From assembly GCF_009870125.1 (NCBI RefSeq), contig NC_046683.1, positions 1,178,001-1,242,000 of the forward strand: 64,000 bases of DNA. The letters run 5' to 3'. How positions within the stretch are numbered: the stretch's first letter is position 1; each line of letters starts with the position of its first letter. The position numbers and the translations under genes were made by a program. Of the stretch, positions 20,462-33,000 are shown piece by piece. Below the pieces are notes generated by a model. It did no database searches. It was not told where the DNA came from and saw nothing but the letters and a program-made list of their open reading frames with translations. The stretch is from Drosophila pseudoobscura (taxonomy: Eukaryota; Arthropoda; Insecta; Diptera; Drosophilidae).

Positions 20462-22850
20462 ACATCCCCGACATCCATCTCCAACAGCGGAAACAGGAAA
20501 CAGCGTCCTGCAGCTTACATATCTTTGTTGTTTCTTCCTTTTTTTTACTTGTGATCTATACGAAAATAAATGAATGTTTATTGAAGTGATTGTGCGCGAC
20601 GGGTCGTGATCTCTTGTTTTGCAACCGCAGATGATAAGCGTCATCCGATGCGAGCGGGATCGGGACGGGATCGGGGCATGGATCAGTGCTTATCAGCCAG
20701 CAGCTAATTATAGCGTAGGGGAACAACAAATCCAAAGTTCAGACCGGGACTGATCGATCCATCTAGAAGTAGTTCGAGATGAGGGATACGTCTCTAGAGC
20801 ACAGTCTTCCCTTAACGGGAAGGGGGATCATATCGAATGAGAAGTGGGGATCGGGAATACAGATTAGGGAGATCATTAGAGCAGATCGAATGATCACAAA
20901 AATAAAGGCTGATCTTAAGTAGTTAACATATTCGAATGAAATTCGCGATGTAAGCGATTTCTGAGAACGAACTCCAATATGAGATCATTCACCACAATGA
21001 CAACCACAACCGCACACCCAAGATCTCCGCTACCTCTAAACAAATATTCACAACTCTCAACCGACAATCAGCACAAATTATATACCGGAGAGAAACGATG
21101 CGAGCGATCAACCACCATGACGGCCCCCAATATGCGTTCTGCTCCAACCTGTAATTTCTAAGAGTCATATGCAATTTGTGAGTGTTTTGGTTGGGATCGG
21201 ATCTGTTGCTTGTTAGGAAATAGATCTTTGATGGACATTTCCCTTAAAATGATATATCATAATCAAAACCTTAATAGGGTTCTAGAAACTTGTGGCTTAA
21301 TCTCGTAGTAGCTGATATTTCCAGGTTGTTTAAACACTCGTTTCCTATTGATTGGTTTTTGTTTGTCTTTACTGGAGATTTGTGTATTCGTGTATTCATT
21401 TTACATTGCCATTTCAGTGCCGGTTTGATCGGCTTGCCTTCCATTTTCATTTAGCTGATTCATTTATCATTCATTTGCGAGCCCGAAGATGTCTCAATGT
21501 CATCAGCCTAAATCACACGATATATGTACGCACGTATAGCCCCTCGTAAGGCTAGCATATATTACGATTATGTATGGCAAGACGATATCTGTATGCCAAT
21601 TGCCAACTTCATTCGATTGACTGGAATTGAACCCAATTATAAGAGAATTCGCTTCCGTTTGCTCCCAATTGAATGCCAGAGTATTGCCTGGGGGGTACTA
21701 CGATCGTCTGAAGTCTTACAAAAGTCAGATATGAGATATGCGATACGTGATACGAGTATTGCTGTGGTGGCAATCACTCATCGCCGGTGATGAGGCGACA
21801 TTCGACCAGCTGGACTTTTGCTACTCGTTTCATTTAAAACTTCCGCAAAAGTGAACCTGTTTCTATTTTTTATTGGCTGTTAAACTAATTGTTCTATTGT
21901 TGAAATTACCCATAATTGTCTCCAGGTCTCGTCTGTCAGCCCAAAAACCAGAAACAATTAAAGCAATCAACTTGTTTGACTCACTGTCATAATCAGCGAA
22001 AACGAAACAAAACAAGCTCGAAGCAGAGCGAAACAAAGTGAAGCGAAGTGACTCTATAAACACCAAATAAATCAGATTATCACATCGAAATGTTCTGCAA
22101 AATTGGTAGCAAATTGTCTGGCAGATAGATCTTTATATGATAAAATACAAGACTTTGCAGAACTGTTTCTTTGCAAGAAGACTATGAGTACTCGTAAATG
22201 TTGAAGGTAAATATCTGTTTATCTGAAAGATATGTAAACTGGCTTTTAGATCAGCAACACCATGTTGCAGGCTCCCCAAATGCAACTTCAACTCGAACTC
22301 GAACTCCACTTTCCACTTTCCACTTTCGATAAGTTTCCGGCCAAATATTCGCCTGATATTTTTTCCGTTGTTTTTCCAGAGAACTTTGCAGACAGGCAGT
22401 CAGGTTGCTCATACGCACAGTTGCACCGCACGACTGTTGGTGGTTGTTGTCCGGAGGAGGACCTAGGGCCTGGACCTGGGGGCGACTGAGGGCGAACGAC
22501 AGTCATTACCGCCAAAGTTTTGTCGGCCAACGTACTTTCGAGACAGCCATCTCATGGGCATCGAATTATGACACTTTTAGTGGTTTCTGCTAACTATTCC
22601 AGGGACCCAAGCGGGAAGGCCGGGAGGGAGAAAGGGGGCAGGGCCGGGCAGGGCAGGGCCGGGCATACGGCGTAGAGTAGTGGCCCGGAGAGAGCAGACA
22701 GTAGACAGCAGACCCAAAACTGTCTTTGTATTTTAGCAAGTTTTGCCTTTTGGATTTGTTTGCAACTTTACTTCGATTTCAGGCAACAGCAACTTGCATT
22801 CATGTGTACGTGCGAAAGGGAAAGAAGAAGATACAGAAGTGAAAGGCAGA

Positions 22851-22882
<32 letters not shown>

Positions 22883-23776
22883 TACAGAGGGATATGTAGA
22901 TATGTTGAGTTTTTCTGTTTTGGGCTTTCGCTGGGAATTCGGACTGATTTAAAATAACCAACAGCTTTGGAATTTGTTTTCCCTGTACAAAAATAAAGAA
23001 AGATTTCTTTCAATATTTTTAGTATTATTTCATGGTAGTTTTTCTGGAAAATACTGCAAAATATAGTGGTTTTTTGGTTATTTTTTAGCTTCTTTATTTA
23101 ATATATATATTTTCTAGCAACTTTGCAACATCTTCAAAAAAGATCGTGTGAGAAAGGGCACAAAATGCGTTTTACAGAAGCTTTAAGTATTTGGAAGTAT
23201 TTTATGGATATTTCAGGATGTTAATGAATTTTTCTAAAGTATTAATCTTGTATGCCAAGCTACTAAATTCTCAACGAATGTAAGCGATGGTGAATGCTGG
23301 AACATCTGGAACCTTCCCAAACCATTTTCATATTTTATTCCCCACAACTTTCGTGGCTCCTTTCTCTCTCTTTGTTTTCCTTGATTCTGAGTGTTTCCTG
23401 TGCTTCTTCTTCTCCGGGGGTAGGTGGAGTTTGTTTTCCATTTTTGCCCAGTGCTACAGTGTTCGTGCGATGCTTTTTTACTTAAAAGTTTATCAATAAA
23501 ATTATGACAGAAAACTTTTTAATTTGACGCAAAAATAGTCGTAGACACTATTCCGCATGCGTTTGGGGACATTCAAACTTCCCACCCATCCGCATTCCCC
23601 ACTTTATTCCATAGCCAAACAGGGAGACTGGCAAATAAATAACAAGAAAAAAACAAAAAAAAAAATAATAATAGATATCATATATGTATATGTAGTAATG
23701 CAGGAAGCCTATCACAGAGACAACTACTATCAGGCACTGGTTGAGGGGTGGAGTGAGGGGTGGTATCCTACAAGTG
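20462..23776. other. non-coding region
   Basis: The 3' UTR of paralogue 3 is followed by about 3 kb without a convincing gene. Contents include repeated GATCAT/GATCGG words at 20640-20900, AG-rich simple sequence at 22848-22882, GGCAGGGCCGGGC repeats near 22635-22665 and AT-rich sequence at 23000-23240. TTTATT at 23603-23608 is a poly(A) candidate for the minus-strand gene that follows. Short open frames here lack domain, signal or splice support. Confidence 0.4.
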
Positions 23777-24561
23777 TCAGCCCTTGAGACTCTTCAGTTT
23801 GTTCTTCTTCTCGACAGCCAGGCTGTTGGCGAATTGCTGATCCGCCTCGGACTTGTACTCCTTCAGATTGTACTTGGTGGCCTGTAGATGGCATTAAGGA
23901 TTAAGGATTAAGGATTAGGAAAAGTGGGCTCGGAGAGAAACTCACATTGAGGGCTTCTCCAAACTCGCTCATCGCCAGGCGCTGCAAGCCCCGGAAGTTG
24001 CGGCCCAGGATGCGGCCCAGCTCGTAGCGGGATATCCTGTATGCTTCTGTGGTCGTGGGCTCATCGCTGCTGCTGCTCCCACCTCCGCTGTCCTCTCCAC
24101 TGACGGACTGTGTGGTGAATCCAGTATAATTTTGAGATGGAATCACTTTAAGAGAGGATCTTAAGAGTACTTACCGCCTTCTCGGTTGTGCTGCGTGGAC
24201 GAGTGGTGGGCTTCGCGGGGCCCGGATCGCTGAACTGCTCGTTGACGGTGTTGTATATATCATTCAGGGTGTTCCTGGTGTCCGTATATTGCTGTAGATC
24301 CGAAAATAAATATGATTAAGCCCAAAAGACAAGAGAGATCATAGATGTCCAGTCAATAGACTGTTCTCATTGGCATCTACTTGTACTCACATCCACTATC
24401 AGGTTCTTGGTAATGACCATTTTTTGGAAAAAGTCCCAGAAGATTCCACGCTTGTGCCGCACATGGGGGGCATCCGAGGAGCGATCCTCCTGGGCCATGG
24501 CCAGGCCCATTAACAGGAGACTACCCAGCAGTACTGCGGACAGGGGTTTACTGTATTGCAT
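23777..24561 (-). CDS. secreted protein with furin-like site, unknown function
   Basis: Four exons: 24561-24391, 24291-24175, 24107-23946 and 23881-23777. All junctions are phase 0 with GTGAGT or GTAAGT donors, giving 184 aa. Signal peptide about residues 1-24 (ending AMAQ). A RHKR furin-type site follows at residues 35-38, so the mature chain may begin GIFWDFFQKMVITKNLIVDQ. Next come a helical segment (YTDTRNTLNDIYNTVNEQF), a Thr/Pro/Arg linker, a Ser/Gly/acidic stretch, and a second helical region (YRISRYELGRILGRNFRGLQ) ending in a Lys-rich tail (VEKKNKLKSLKG). The DFFQKM segment recalls DFFKNF and HFFKSL of the nearby cluster, but no Cys is present, so relationship is uncertain. Poly(A) candidate on the minus strand at 23608-23603. 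No family recognised. Confidence 0.82.
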
Positions 24562-25416
24562 TCTGAAAAATAAACAATATACAATATACAATACTACGAG
24601 AATGGCTTAAAAGGCATTGAAAATAAAACTAATTTATTACATCCCACTGTAAAACGTCACGTTCTACCAGAGCCCTGCTTAAGGCATTAATAAATGCAGT
24701 AGCATTTTATTTGATTTAGCATAATTTAAATTGGAATGAAGAAAATGCACCCTCTGTTCTGCCAAACAAATTTTCAAAACAAAAGTCAACTTCTTTCCCC
24801 AGAACAGAACAGAACCCCTCCCCGCCCACTACCAGCTCCTCCACTCCATCTCCATAATTGTGTACATTTTCATTTTGTTTTGCTTTTTAATGCGCGTAAT
24901 TAGGAAAATTGCAAGAGTAGCTTAATAAATTTTTACATTTTAATTGTATTTTTGTCAGGGAAATATCGTATCCAAATAACAAAATATATCCAAAATTTCC
25001 AAATGCCATTTAATATGACAGTTTGTGTGTGTGTCTGCCTTTTAAGCCTCTTGGGGCCAAAGAGTTAATAGAAACCAGCAATTGGGCCGCAGGCCACAGG
25101 GGACAGAAGCCTGAAACGGTCTGCTTAATTGTTTGGCCATAATTTTCAATGCAATGTGAAAATAATTTAAATTATTTCAATGCCAAAATGTTCTATCTAC
25201 TCCCTCTGTCAGAGCTATAAAAACAGTGTTATTTGAAACATTTTGCTGCATTTTGTGCGGCATGCCTGATTATGCTGCAATTGAAAATACAATGACCCTT
25301 TGCCAGGCAATGGGAAATTGTGTTGCCCCATATATGGGGCGAGTGTGGGGGTAGAATATGTAAATCTCAGGCTAAATTGATGAAATTATAGCTAGAATAA
25401 ATAGTTAACCAGAGCG

Positions 25417-25610
25417 AGAGGTCAGCCGAAGCTCGAGATACACTTTATTGCAGATTAAATATAAGGACAACCTTTATTTATTTATTTTCAGCATAGGTCT
25501 CACTGGAATAGAGCTGGCGATGAAGCCGTGAAACTGGGGGGAAATCCTTTACGCTAAAACACACTCTCTTCTCTCCATGGCACAAGGGGGCTACCCTTTG
25601 CAAGGGTATA
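25417..25610 (+). repeat. dispersed repeat copy, CCGAAGCT...TGCAAGGGTAT type
   Basis: It begins GCCGAAGCTCGAGATACACT and ends CCCTTTGCAAGGGTATAC. The copy at 32787-33000 has the same start (GGCCGAAGCTTAAGATACAC) and end (CCTTTGCAAGGGTATAAA), with a weaker shared middle. Start-like fragments occur near 26484 (GCAGCCGAAACTTTTGATAC) and 36281 (GTCGAAGCCTGAGATACCC). The family is not identified; an old non-autonomous element is likely. Confidence 0.4.
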
Positions 25611-28600
25611 CAAATATGTGCAGTTGCAAAAATATTATTGGAATTATGGAAAACATTGCCTCGACTGTAGCTCCAACTCTTCCCTGTCTTGCATTTCATT
25701 GTGCTTCCTTCTGTTTCGAGAATTCTGGCTGGAAATGAGTGAATATATTGGCCGGGATAATTGAGCGGCGGACATGCGGACAGGCGGAAAGTCGAACAGT
25801 TGGATGGATGGTTAGAGCCATTTGCCAGAAACGTTGGCACTTAATTTCTCAGATTGATGGGATAGATAGAGCGAGAGCGAGAACGAGAGCGAGAGGAAGA
25901 CAATGGAAATGGAAATGGGATGCGGCATGGGTCATGGTTATGGCTCTATAAATACCCCAGTTTGATGGCTGATTGGAGTTGAGCAGCAAAACGAAATTTC
26001 ACAATCGTAGCCAGAATAGGAGATCTCTTCTCAGTTTGAAATAGTACCGTACCTTGGCAACGAAGAGAACTGCACACTCACTCTCCTCTCCTCTCCATCC
26101 AGTAAACAATCGTTTGATGCTTTAATGCTACTCAAGAGCTCAAACTCTTTTGCCAGGCTAATGATGATGCAACAACAACAACAACAACAACAACAGTAAC
26201 GACAGTGAAAACCCCCGAAAAAACCCAAGCAGAACGAAAAAACTACTTGAAGTGAAAACTTTTGCTTTTTCGAGTGAGAGCTTTCTATGTACTTCTGCTG
26301 ATACCCTCCTTTACCCCTAGCGTTCCTTTTGCTGCTACTCCCAAAAGCAATGCCATAAAAATGCATGGAGCACACACACTCACACGTATGCATATCTTTA
26401 TTCCTATAGATTGCCTGCTCTACCGTAAGGCAATCATCAGGCTGGCAAGCAGCAAGGCAGTGAAAGAGTGACAGGAATACAAGAGAGGGCAGCCGAAACT
26501 TTTGATACCCTTCCAGCAGAGAAACTAAGAAGCCGCTTGTACATGTGCACATATGTACATACATACATATGTATGTATGTGTATTGAAAACGTCTCGACA
26601 ATACTTCAGCTCTGCCAGCGTCTTTCAAGCATAAGTTTCTCTGCTGCAGCCTCTGCGTCTGGTGCTGCTTCTACTTCGGCATCTCCCTGCCGCTTCCATT
26701 CGCTTAGCATAGCATGCATACATATGAGCGAAATGATTGCTTAATTGCCAAAATTCATTTCATAGAATTCCAGAGCAGACTGATATAGGCGGAGGCAGAG
26801 AGGACGCAAGAGGCAACAACAAGAGAGTGACTATGCAGAGAGAGCGGTACGGAGAGCGAAGTAATGTTGGGCTTTGATTTCTGTTTTTCCGATTCCCGTT
26901 GGAATACAAGTAAATTGAGTAAATGACGAAGGAATTGCGTAAACACTACCCTGCACGAAAATATTACTGTATTAAGAATTCATGCAAGAATTTGATTGGT
27001 ATGCATGTCTGGTCGTGCACTGCAAGAGATAATTAACTCCTATTCATTTAACCTTCAGCCATGCTCCACTGTAATCTGTTTTACCACTTGCTATTGAAGC
27101 GATCCACACATTTGCTGCTCTCCCTTTCATAGTTTTATCGGTGCTTCGCTTGCGCGGTTCTTAGCTTTGGTTTTTTATTAATTTCTTTATTATCGCATTA
27201 AACTTATCGCACTAGAGTATCGGGTTCGGTCAGGGCCAATATCGGGGAAATCGCCCAAACAAATCAAATCCAAACAAGCTAAATCAATTTGACAACAACT
27301 GCGGCCAAACGGTAAATTAAATACAGGTAAGGAAATCACACAGATAAGCTTTTTTGCTCCCCCTTTCTCGGTCTTGTCCTTATTGTCTTACGCATTCACA
27401 AAAGTCTGGAAGTCTGCAGGCTGGTGTGTTTGGTAGCCTTACCTTTATTTGAAACACTTTGCGCTGGACCTAAGCTCTCTGTCTCTGTCGGCTTTCGGCA
27501 AAGTTTTCGCTGCTCTCTCACGCTCCCTCCCCGCCCGCTACGTAGATGTTTCTTCTTCTTCGTGTTGTCATTATCAGCGTTTTCGCTGCAATTGCTGCTG
27601 TTGTTGTTGTTGTTGTTGTTCTTGCTGTCGTTGTCTCTGCCGCCGCTGCTTCTTCTACTTCTGCTTGAGCATTTTAATTATGCCCTAATGGCGCGTATTA
27701 GCTGTCCCTGTCTCTCTGCTTTCGTTCCTGCTGACTGTCTCATTACGGACTAACGGCATCGGTATTTGGGCAGCGCTCTCCCGTTCTTCACTACGGGCCA
27801 GTGGCTCGTTTTTTCTGCTGCTGCAACTTTGCCCATTTTTCGACTAGATTTCCAGTTAAGTTTGTCTGCTCCGGCAGTCCCGCTCTGTCTTACAGTGCTC
27901 CTCTGCTCTGCGCTGCTCTCCTCGGCACTCGGCACTGCACTTTTCTGTCTCAGGTAAATTTGCACTGGCCCGCAGCTGGGCAAACCCTTTTCTTCCAGCA
28001 CGACCCTGTAACTAATGCGGATGACGGTCTGCTTTCGGCAGTATGTGGCTAGGAGGATTTCTTGATGCTTAAAAATGGTTTTTAAGTGGGCATGTTAATT
28101 GACTATTATTCCCAGCTACATGTGTACATATGTATGCACATATCAGAACAACAATTTCTTATACATATGGACATACATACACTCAATTAAAGGGTGTCCA
28201 TAATTCGTTATCATACCTTTATCACTCTATCTGTCTTCCTTTTGCCTAGTGCTTTTTGGCTTCCTCTTGCTTTCAGCTGATGGCATTCTCGTACCCCTCC
28301 CCCACTCTCTGCTCCCACAGCCCATCTTCCACATTGGCTGGCTTTTGCTTACTTTTGTAACCGGTTTTTCGGCAATTCCCGTTGCACTTTTGTGCACGCT
28401 TTGATTATTTTATTGCCCATCCGACTATCCTGCCCGCACCGCACCGCTCCGCTCCGCACCCCCCTTCCCTGGACAAACTTCATTTGAAATTAAAACTTTT
28501 TCAGATAGAACAAGAGAGAAAATAGAGAGTGCCGGTGAGGGGGAACGAGTGAGGGTGAGAGTGAGAATCGCATTCTTGATTATGTTTTCCAACGGGCTCA

Positions 28601-30096
28601 TCAACTGGCCAACGGTTCTTTGTAATTATAGTATCAATGGGAGGGCGTAGGAAAGGGCGGGTGTTTGCCAGCGAAGCAGGGGAGGAGGCGGAGGCGTGGG
28701 CGGTTCACTGCAAAAGCCAAAAATCAATCAATTTTCTATGTCCGTCTGCTCTCAAAATATTTTTGCATGGCATTTCAATTAAATTTGATTTGATTCGATT
28801 CGATGCTATTCTCTTTCAAGCACACCAAGCGGGTGTCCCTCTCCCTCTCTCTCTCTCTATGTCTCTTACGCACTCTGGCCCACGACGCTCTCTCTCTCTC
28901 TCTCTCTCTCTGACACTGTTTGAGTGAGTAAGTACAGTTGCACATAAGCAGGACACAGAGTGACCAGCACAGAAAGAGAGAGGGGGAACGAAAGATAAGA
29001 AACAGCAATGAGCTTCGGGGTAGGCCTTCTGATACCCTACCAGATCAATTGTTGCAATGTCTCTCGCGCCAACACGCAGTTTGTAAAGAATAAGTCTCTC
29101 TTCTTGCTCTCTGAGTAAGAATTTGGCGCTACAAATATGTGGTCAAAGTCATCATACCCACTGCAAGGGTCTTGTATGTGCATACATACATACATATGTA
29201 ACTAATGATACACACACTCGAGCGCACAAGCATGCATAAGCACACAAAAGGAGACAAAGAGATAGAGAGTGGGAGACATAGACACAAGAGGGAGAGAGCG
29301 AGCGCGACAATTGCTGCCTGGGATCTCCGCCTCATTTCGCATTTGCATGCTGAGTACCAATTAAACGGGACTTAAGAGCGATTTAAATGTCCTCGATATG
29401 TGGTCGACGTCGACGTAGACGTCGTCGGCGACTGCAATGCCAGCAGAGCAGTCGGCAACGATTTGTGTGTGTTGCCGCCATGGGCGGTCTCCCACAAAAT
29501 TTATGGTACACCCTTCAAATGGCAGAGAGAACAGAGATTGCAAAATAGTATTGGCAGTATTGACTTTCTAAGAGTATCGGAATCATGAGTGTTTGTATGT
29601 AAATTCAGATTTGCCAGAAAGAGTATCGAAACGTTTTTTCAAATATAGACAGTGTCTCCCAAAAAAGTTCGCCAAAAAGTGATACCCGTGGGTACGCGGT
29701 ACACATGGCCTCATGGTACATACATTTATTTCCACATTCAAATTTGTAATGGACCAAGCCCAAAAGTATGCCACAGTTTTAGTTGTGGTACTTCTATATA
29801 TTGGAAAAGCCGAAAAAGTCGATATTTAGATTTGAAGTGTTTTGCCAAATGATGGCACTATATATTGTGAAATTTTACTAGATTACACACCCATAAGATA
29901 TCATTCCCTGCCCTCTGCCCCGATTGATTCCATTCGTTCAGTTTGAAGCGTGGCCTTCGCCTTCGCAAAACTAGTAATGAAATGAAAGATAAATAAATCC
30001 AACTCGGGCCAAAAACCTGAGGCCTGCGGTGGCCATAAACCTGAGGAGTCATAAAATGTGCGTTTATTGAAATTAAAACATGGCCAAGAGGCCACA

Positions 30097-30127
<31 letters not shown>

Positions 30128-30476
30128 TTGGATGGGAGGCAGGTGTCGAGGCGGAAGCGATCATAAAACTAAAACACAGACAGAAACTTGACCCAGCCAG
30201 AAGTCTTGCATAATAAATGCTCATAAAGCTTTATGACGATGTTCTATGTGGTGGGTTTTGGGCGGCTAGGGAAAGGGTAATAATGGTGACCCCAAGTTGA
30301 CCCGCAAACAGCTGCCAAGGACGCTCCAAAAGCACACATGTGTATGTGGGTGTGGGTGTGGGTGTGATATGGAGGGTCAGGGGGCTGCCGACCATTCGCT
30401 TCCATGACTTTGGCGCCACGTAAAAGTTAAACAACACGAAATTCCATTAAGCGAATGGATTGCCATTCATAACTGT

Positions 30477-30480
<4 letters not shown>

Positions 30481-30512
<32 letters not shown>
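30481..30512. repeat. (GT)n microsatellite
   Basis: About 16 uninterrupted GT units. Likely to be length-polymorphic. Similar smaller tracts: (CA)n at about 37616-37638, (GA)n at about 30103-30127 and 38906-38934. Confidence 0.9.
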
Positions 30513-30514
<2 letters not shown>

Positions 30515-32327
30515 CTATGTGTGGGTGTGTAAACAACGATATACCGACCAGGGATACGAGAGCTGCCTGCAAATGAGAGGGAACCCATTTATTGATATCT
30601 GGCGGGGAGGGACAGAGCAGGGCATATGTACATATCTTCCGAACTGCAAACAAGAGAGACAGATGGATAAAGGATAAAGGAAATAGAGATCGCCAAAATC
30701 CTACTCTCTCTTTTGTGTGATCCAGAAATAATGAATCTGGTTCAAAAGATATGGGATGTATAGGCAGTATATATTCAAAAAATCGAATAAACTGACCGTC
30801 GAATCCCTATCCCATCCAAACCACATCTAAACTCGAACCAGTTTCATAGTTGGAACTGGGAACTGGGAAAACCCCCATCCAACACCCTATGTATCCCTGC
30901 TATCTACCCCATATTCCACCCTCTGTGCACCCGAACACCCCGCGCGGGCTGACCATCCATCTGGGCATTGCTTTCATATGTTTACTTTGGGCATCCCATA
31001 AAGGTGACCAGACTCTGTGATATGTCATTTATTTTCAGCGCCGGAACCGGGACCCGGGACCCGGGAAGAGACCGGATACCGCGCCCGCCATTTGTAAACT
31101 CAACCGGAAAATTGCTTTTCTCAGCGCGTAGCAGCGCCAGCTCTCGCTCCCCGCTCCCCGCTCCTCACTCCTCACTATGCCATTGCAGTTTTCCCTTTAG
31201 TTTTGGCCCCTGCTAATGGCCGCACACACACACAGAAACACACACACACACGTAAAAAAATGGAAAGGAAAAATATCATAAAATAACAAAAGGAAAAACT
31301 GTTTTGTTTGTGTCCCTTTCTCGTGGGTTGAGGGGCAAGAAAAAATTGTTTACAGATGTAATTAAATTTGCAATCGTGGTGGAAAGTCAGGGGAAGATTC
31401 CCTTTGCCCCCGTATTTAATTGTTTGGCATTAACATTATTTCACAGGAAAAGGAATTCAGAATGGATAAGGGGGGAGTCATAGAGGAACACCAAGAGCCA
31501 TGGGGGAGGCACGGCTACGTGATCGTCGAGTCTGGCTCATAACTCATATTACGTATACTCCCCATCGTCTTGGAACACTTTATGCGGCCGACTCTCCCGC
31601 TGCCGCTGCCGCTGCCGCTGCTGCGTCTTGGCCAGAACTACGTGCCAACTGTCAAAAGGCGGCATCCTGCCATTCAGGGGGTCCAAAAGAGAGTCAATAA
31701 ATAAAACATACTCGTACATATTGATAGAGAGAGAAAGAGAGAGACGCGTGCGGGTCCGTGGCGTGGAATTTCCGGAATACGGAGGAATCTTTAAGTTTTG
31801 CGCATTACAAGCAACGGTTGGAAATTCCGAAAAGAATATAGATTCTCGGCAAAGGGTATCTAGGGCTTCGACCTTCGAAGCAGGACTTTCCCTCTTCTTT
31901 GTAATTGTGATTTCTTCAGCTGCTATTTTCCATCACCCCCTTTCTTTCTGCTCACAGTTTCTCCACAGCTGTGTAAATAGATTTCTTTGTCACTGGGTTA
32001 CTCCATCTATGAAGCGCAGTGATTATTCTGCTATTCCCCTCGAGATAAATAATCAATTGAAATTGAAATGCCAATAAACATCAAACAAGTAGGGACATTG
32101 GGTAGAGTCTTAGATACGTCTCCATTCGTACTCAAGATACACCTAAGACAGAGGCACATTCGAGGATCACAGACTCTTGAGTTTGGCCGAAATAAATACA
32201 ATTAATTGTTTCCCTTTCGATTCCTTTTTCTGTCAATCTCAATCCGAGAGAGAGAAATATTTGTAGTACTTCCTGAGACGAAGACTGGACTGGACCTGGA
32301 CTGAAGTATTTTGTTCTCGTATTACAG

Positions 32328-32612
32328 ATGGCAGTGAATGCATTTGAGGTCCTCGCTAGCGTCTCCGACGATCCAGACACGGGAAGGTTTTTCGACCAAT
32401 TGAGGTATCTGTAGCTGGAGATACCACTCTTTGTGGAGGGCTGTCGCCGATTCCTGCACGGCGTGGTCATCAAGGAGACACTAACCGGCGATGTGGTGAT
32501 GGAGGACTGTGTAGAGATGACCACCAGCACTGTACTCCGCTACTGTGGCATCGTTGAGGTGGCTCGGGCATGCATTCTCAAATTTATATGCCCCAAAGAT
32601 TTCTTTGTATAA
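32328..32612 (+). pseudogene. Sm-like gene copy with one in-frame stop
   Basis: An open frame of 94 codons, interrupted only by TAG at codon 29 (32412-32414), starts at an ATG directly after an acceptor-like CTCGTATTACAG. Its product begins MAVNAFEVLASVSDDPDTGR, and after the stop reads on through EGCRRFLHGVVIKETLTGDV, VMEDCVEM and LRYCGIVEVARACILKF. The second half fits an Sm/LSm fold (G-x-V/L-x3-T-x-G-x-VV-x2-DC-x-E, later G-IV-x-V-x-R). The sister copy at 36566 has AAG (Lys) at the stop codon position. The 3' flank carries several AATAAA words (about 32686-32720). It may be a recent pseudogene. Stop read-through is a minor alternative, as the next base is C. Confidence 0.55.
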
Positions 32613-32786
32613 AATTACAACGCCACTGAACACGAGAAATAATTCCTCATGCTTGGCTCCCCAATGACCGTCGTGAAATTCGATTGAAATAAACCATTAA
32701 AATAAACCCTCAAAATAAAAAATAAAACAAAAAAAGATAAGAGTCACTCAGCAAATGCTAATCGACCGGCAAGCAAAAAAACTACC

Positions 32787-33000
32787 AATGGCCGAAGCTT
32801 AAGATACACTTGCAGACTTAATTGAGTTACTGGGAGACAGATTCGATACTCGACCGATGGCTCCCACATGTGATTAAGTGAACGCTCAAGTGACGGGGGT
32901 TCCCCGTCTCACACGATGGCCATCAGATGTGCTCCCCGCTCTCTGTGGCAAAGATGGCTGAACGAGCATCGATCGAACCTTTGCAAGGGTATAAAAACTA
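32787..33000 (+). repeat. dispersed repeat copy, CCGAAGCT...TGCAAGGGTAT type
   Basis: Shares its start and end words with the copy at 25417-25610 (GCCGAAGCT-AGATACACT and CTTTGCAAGGGTATA). Internal similarity is low but both contain a CTCT-x-TGGCA word before the right end. No coding potential seen. Confidence 0.4.

Larger units (their letters stand above)
24562..32127. other. gene-poor region
   Basis: 7.5 kb without a gene I can support. It holds CA/GA/GT microsatellites (for example 30103-30127 and 30481-30512), CAACAACAA runs (26170-26196), GTTGTTGTT runs (27598-27620), CATACATACATATGTATG words (26550-26580), and pieces of a dispersed repeat (near 25417-25610 and 26484-26505). Long polypyrimidine stretches produce Ser/Leu/Cys-rich open frames that look like artefacts. 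It could be intergenic or part of a long intron. I see no splice-supported exons. Confidence 0.4.

Noticed and set aside
27424-28052. Leu/Cys/Ser-rich open frames
   Set aside because: Produced by pyrimidine-rich and GTTGTTGTT simple sequence on one strand. Not protein-like.
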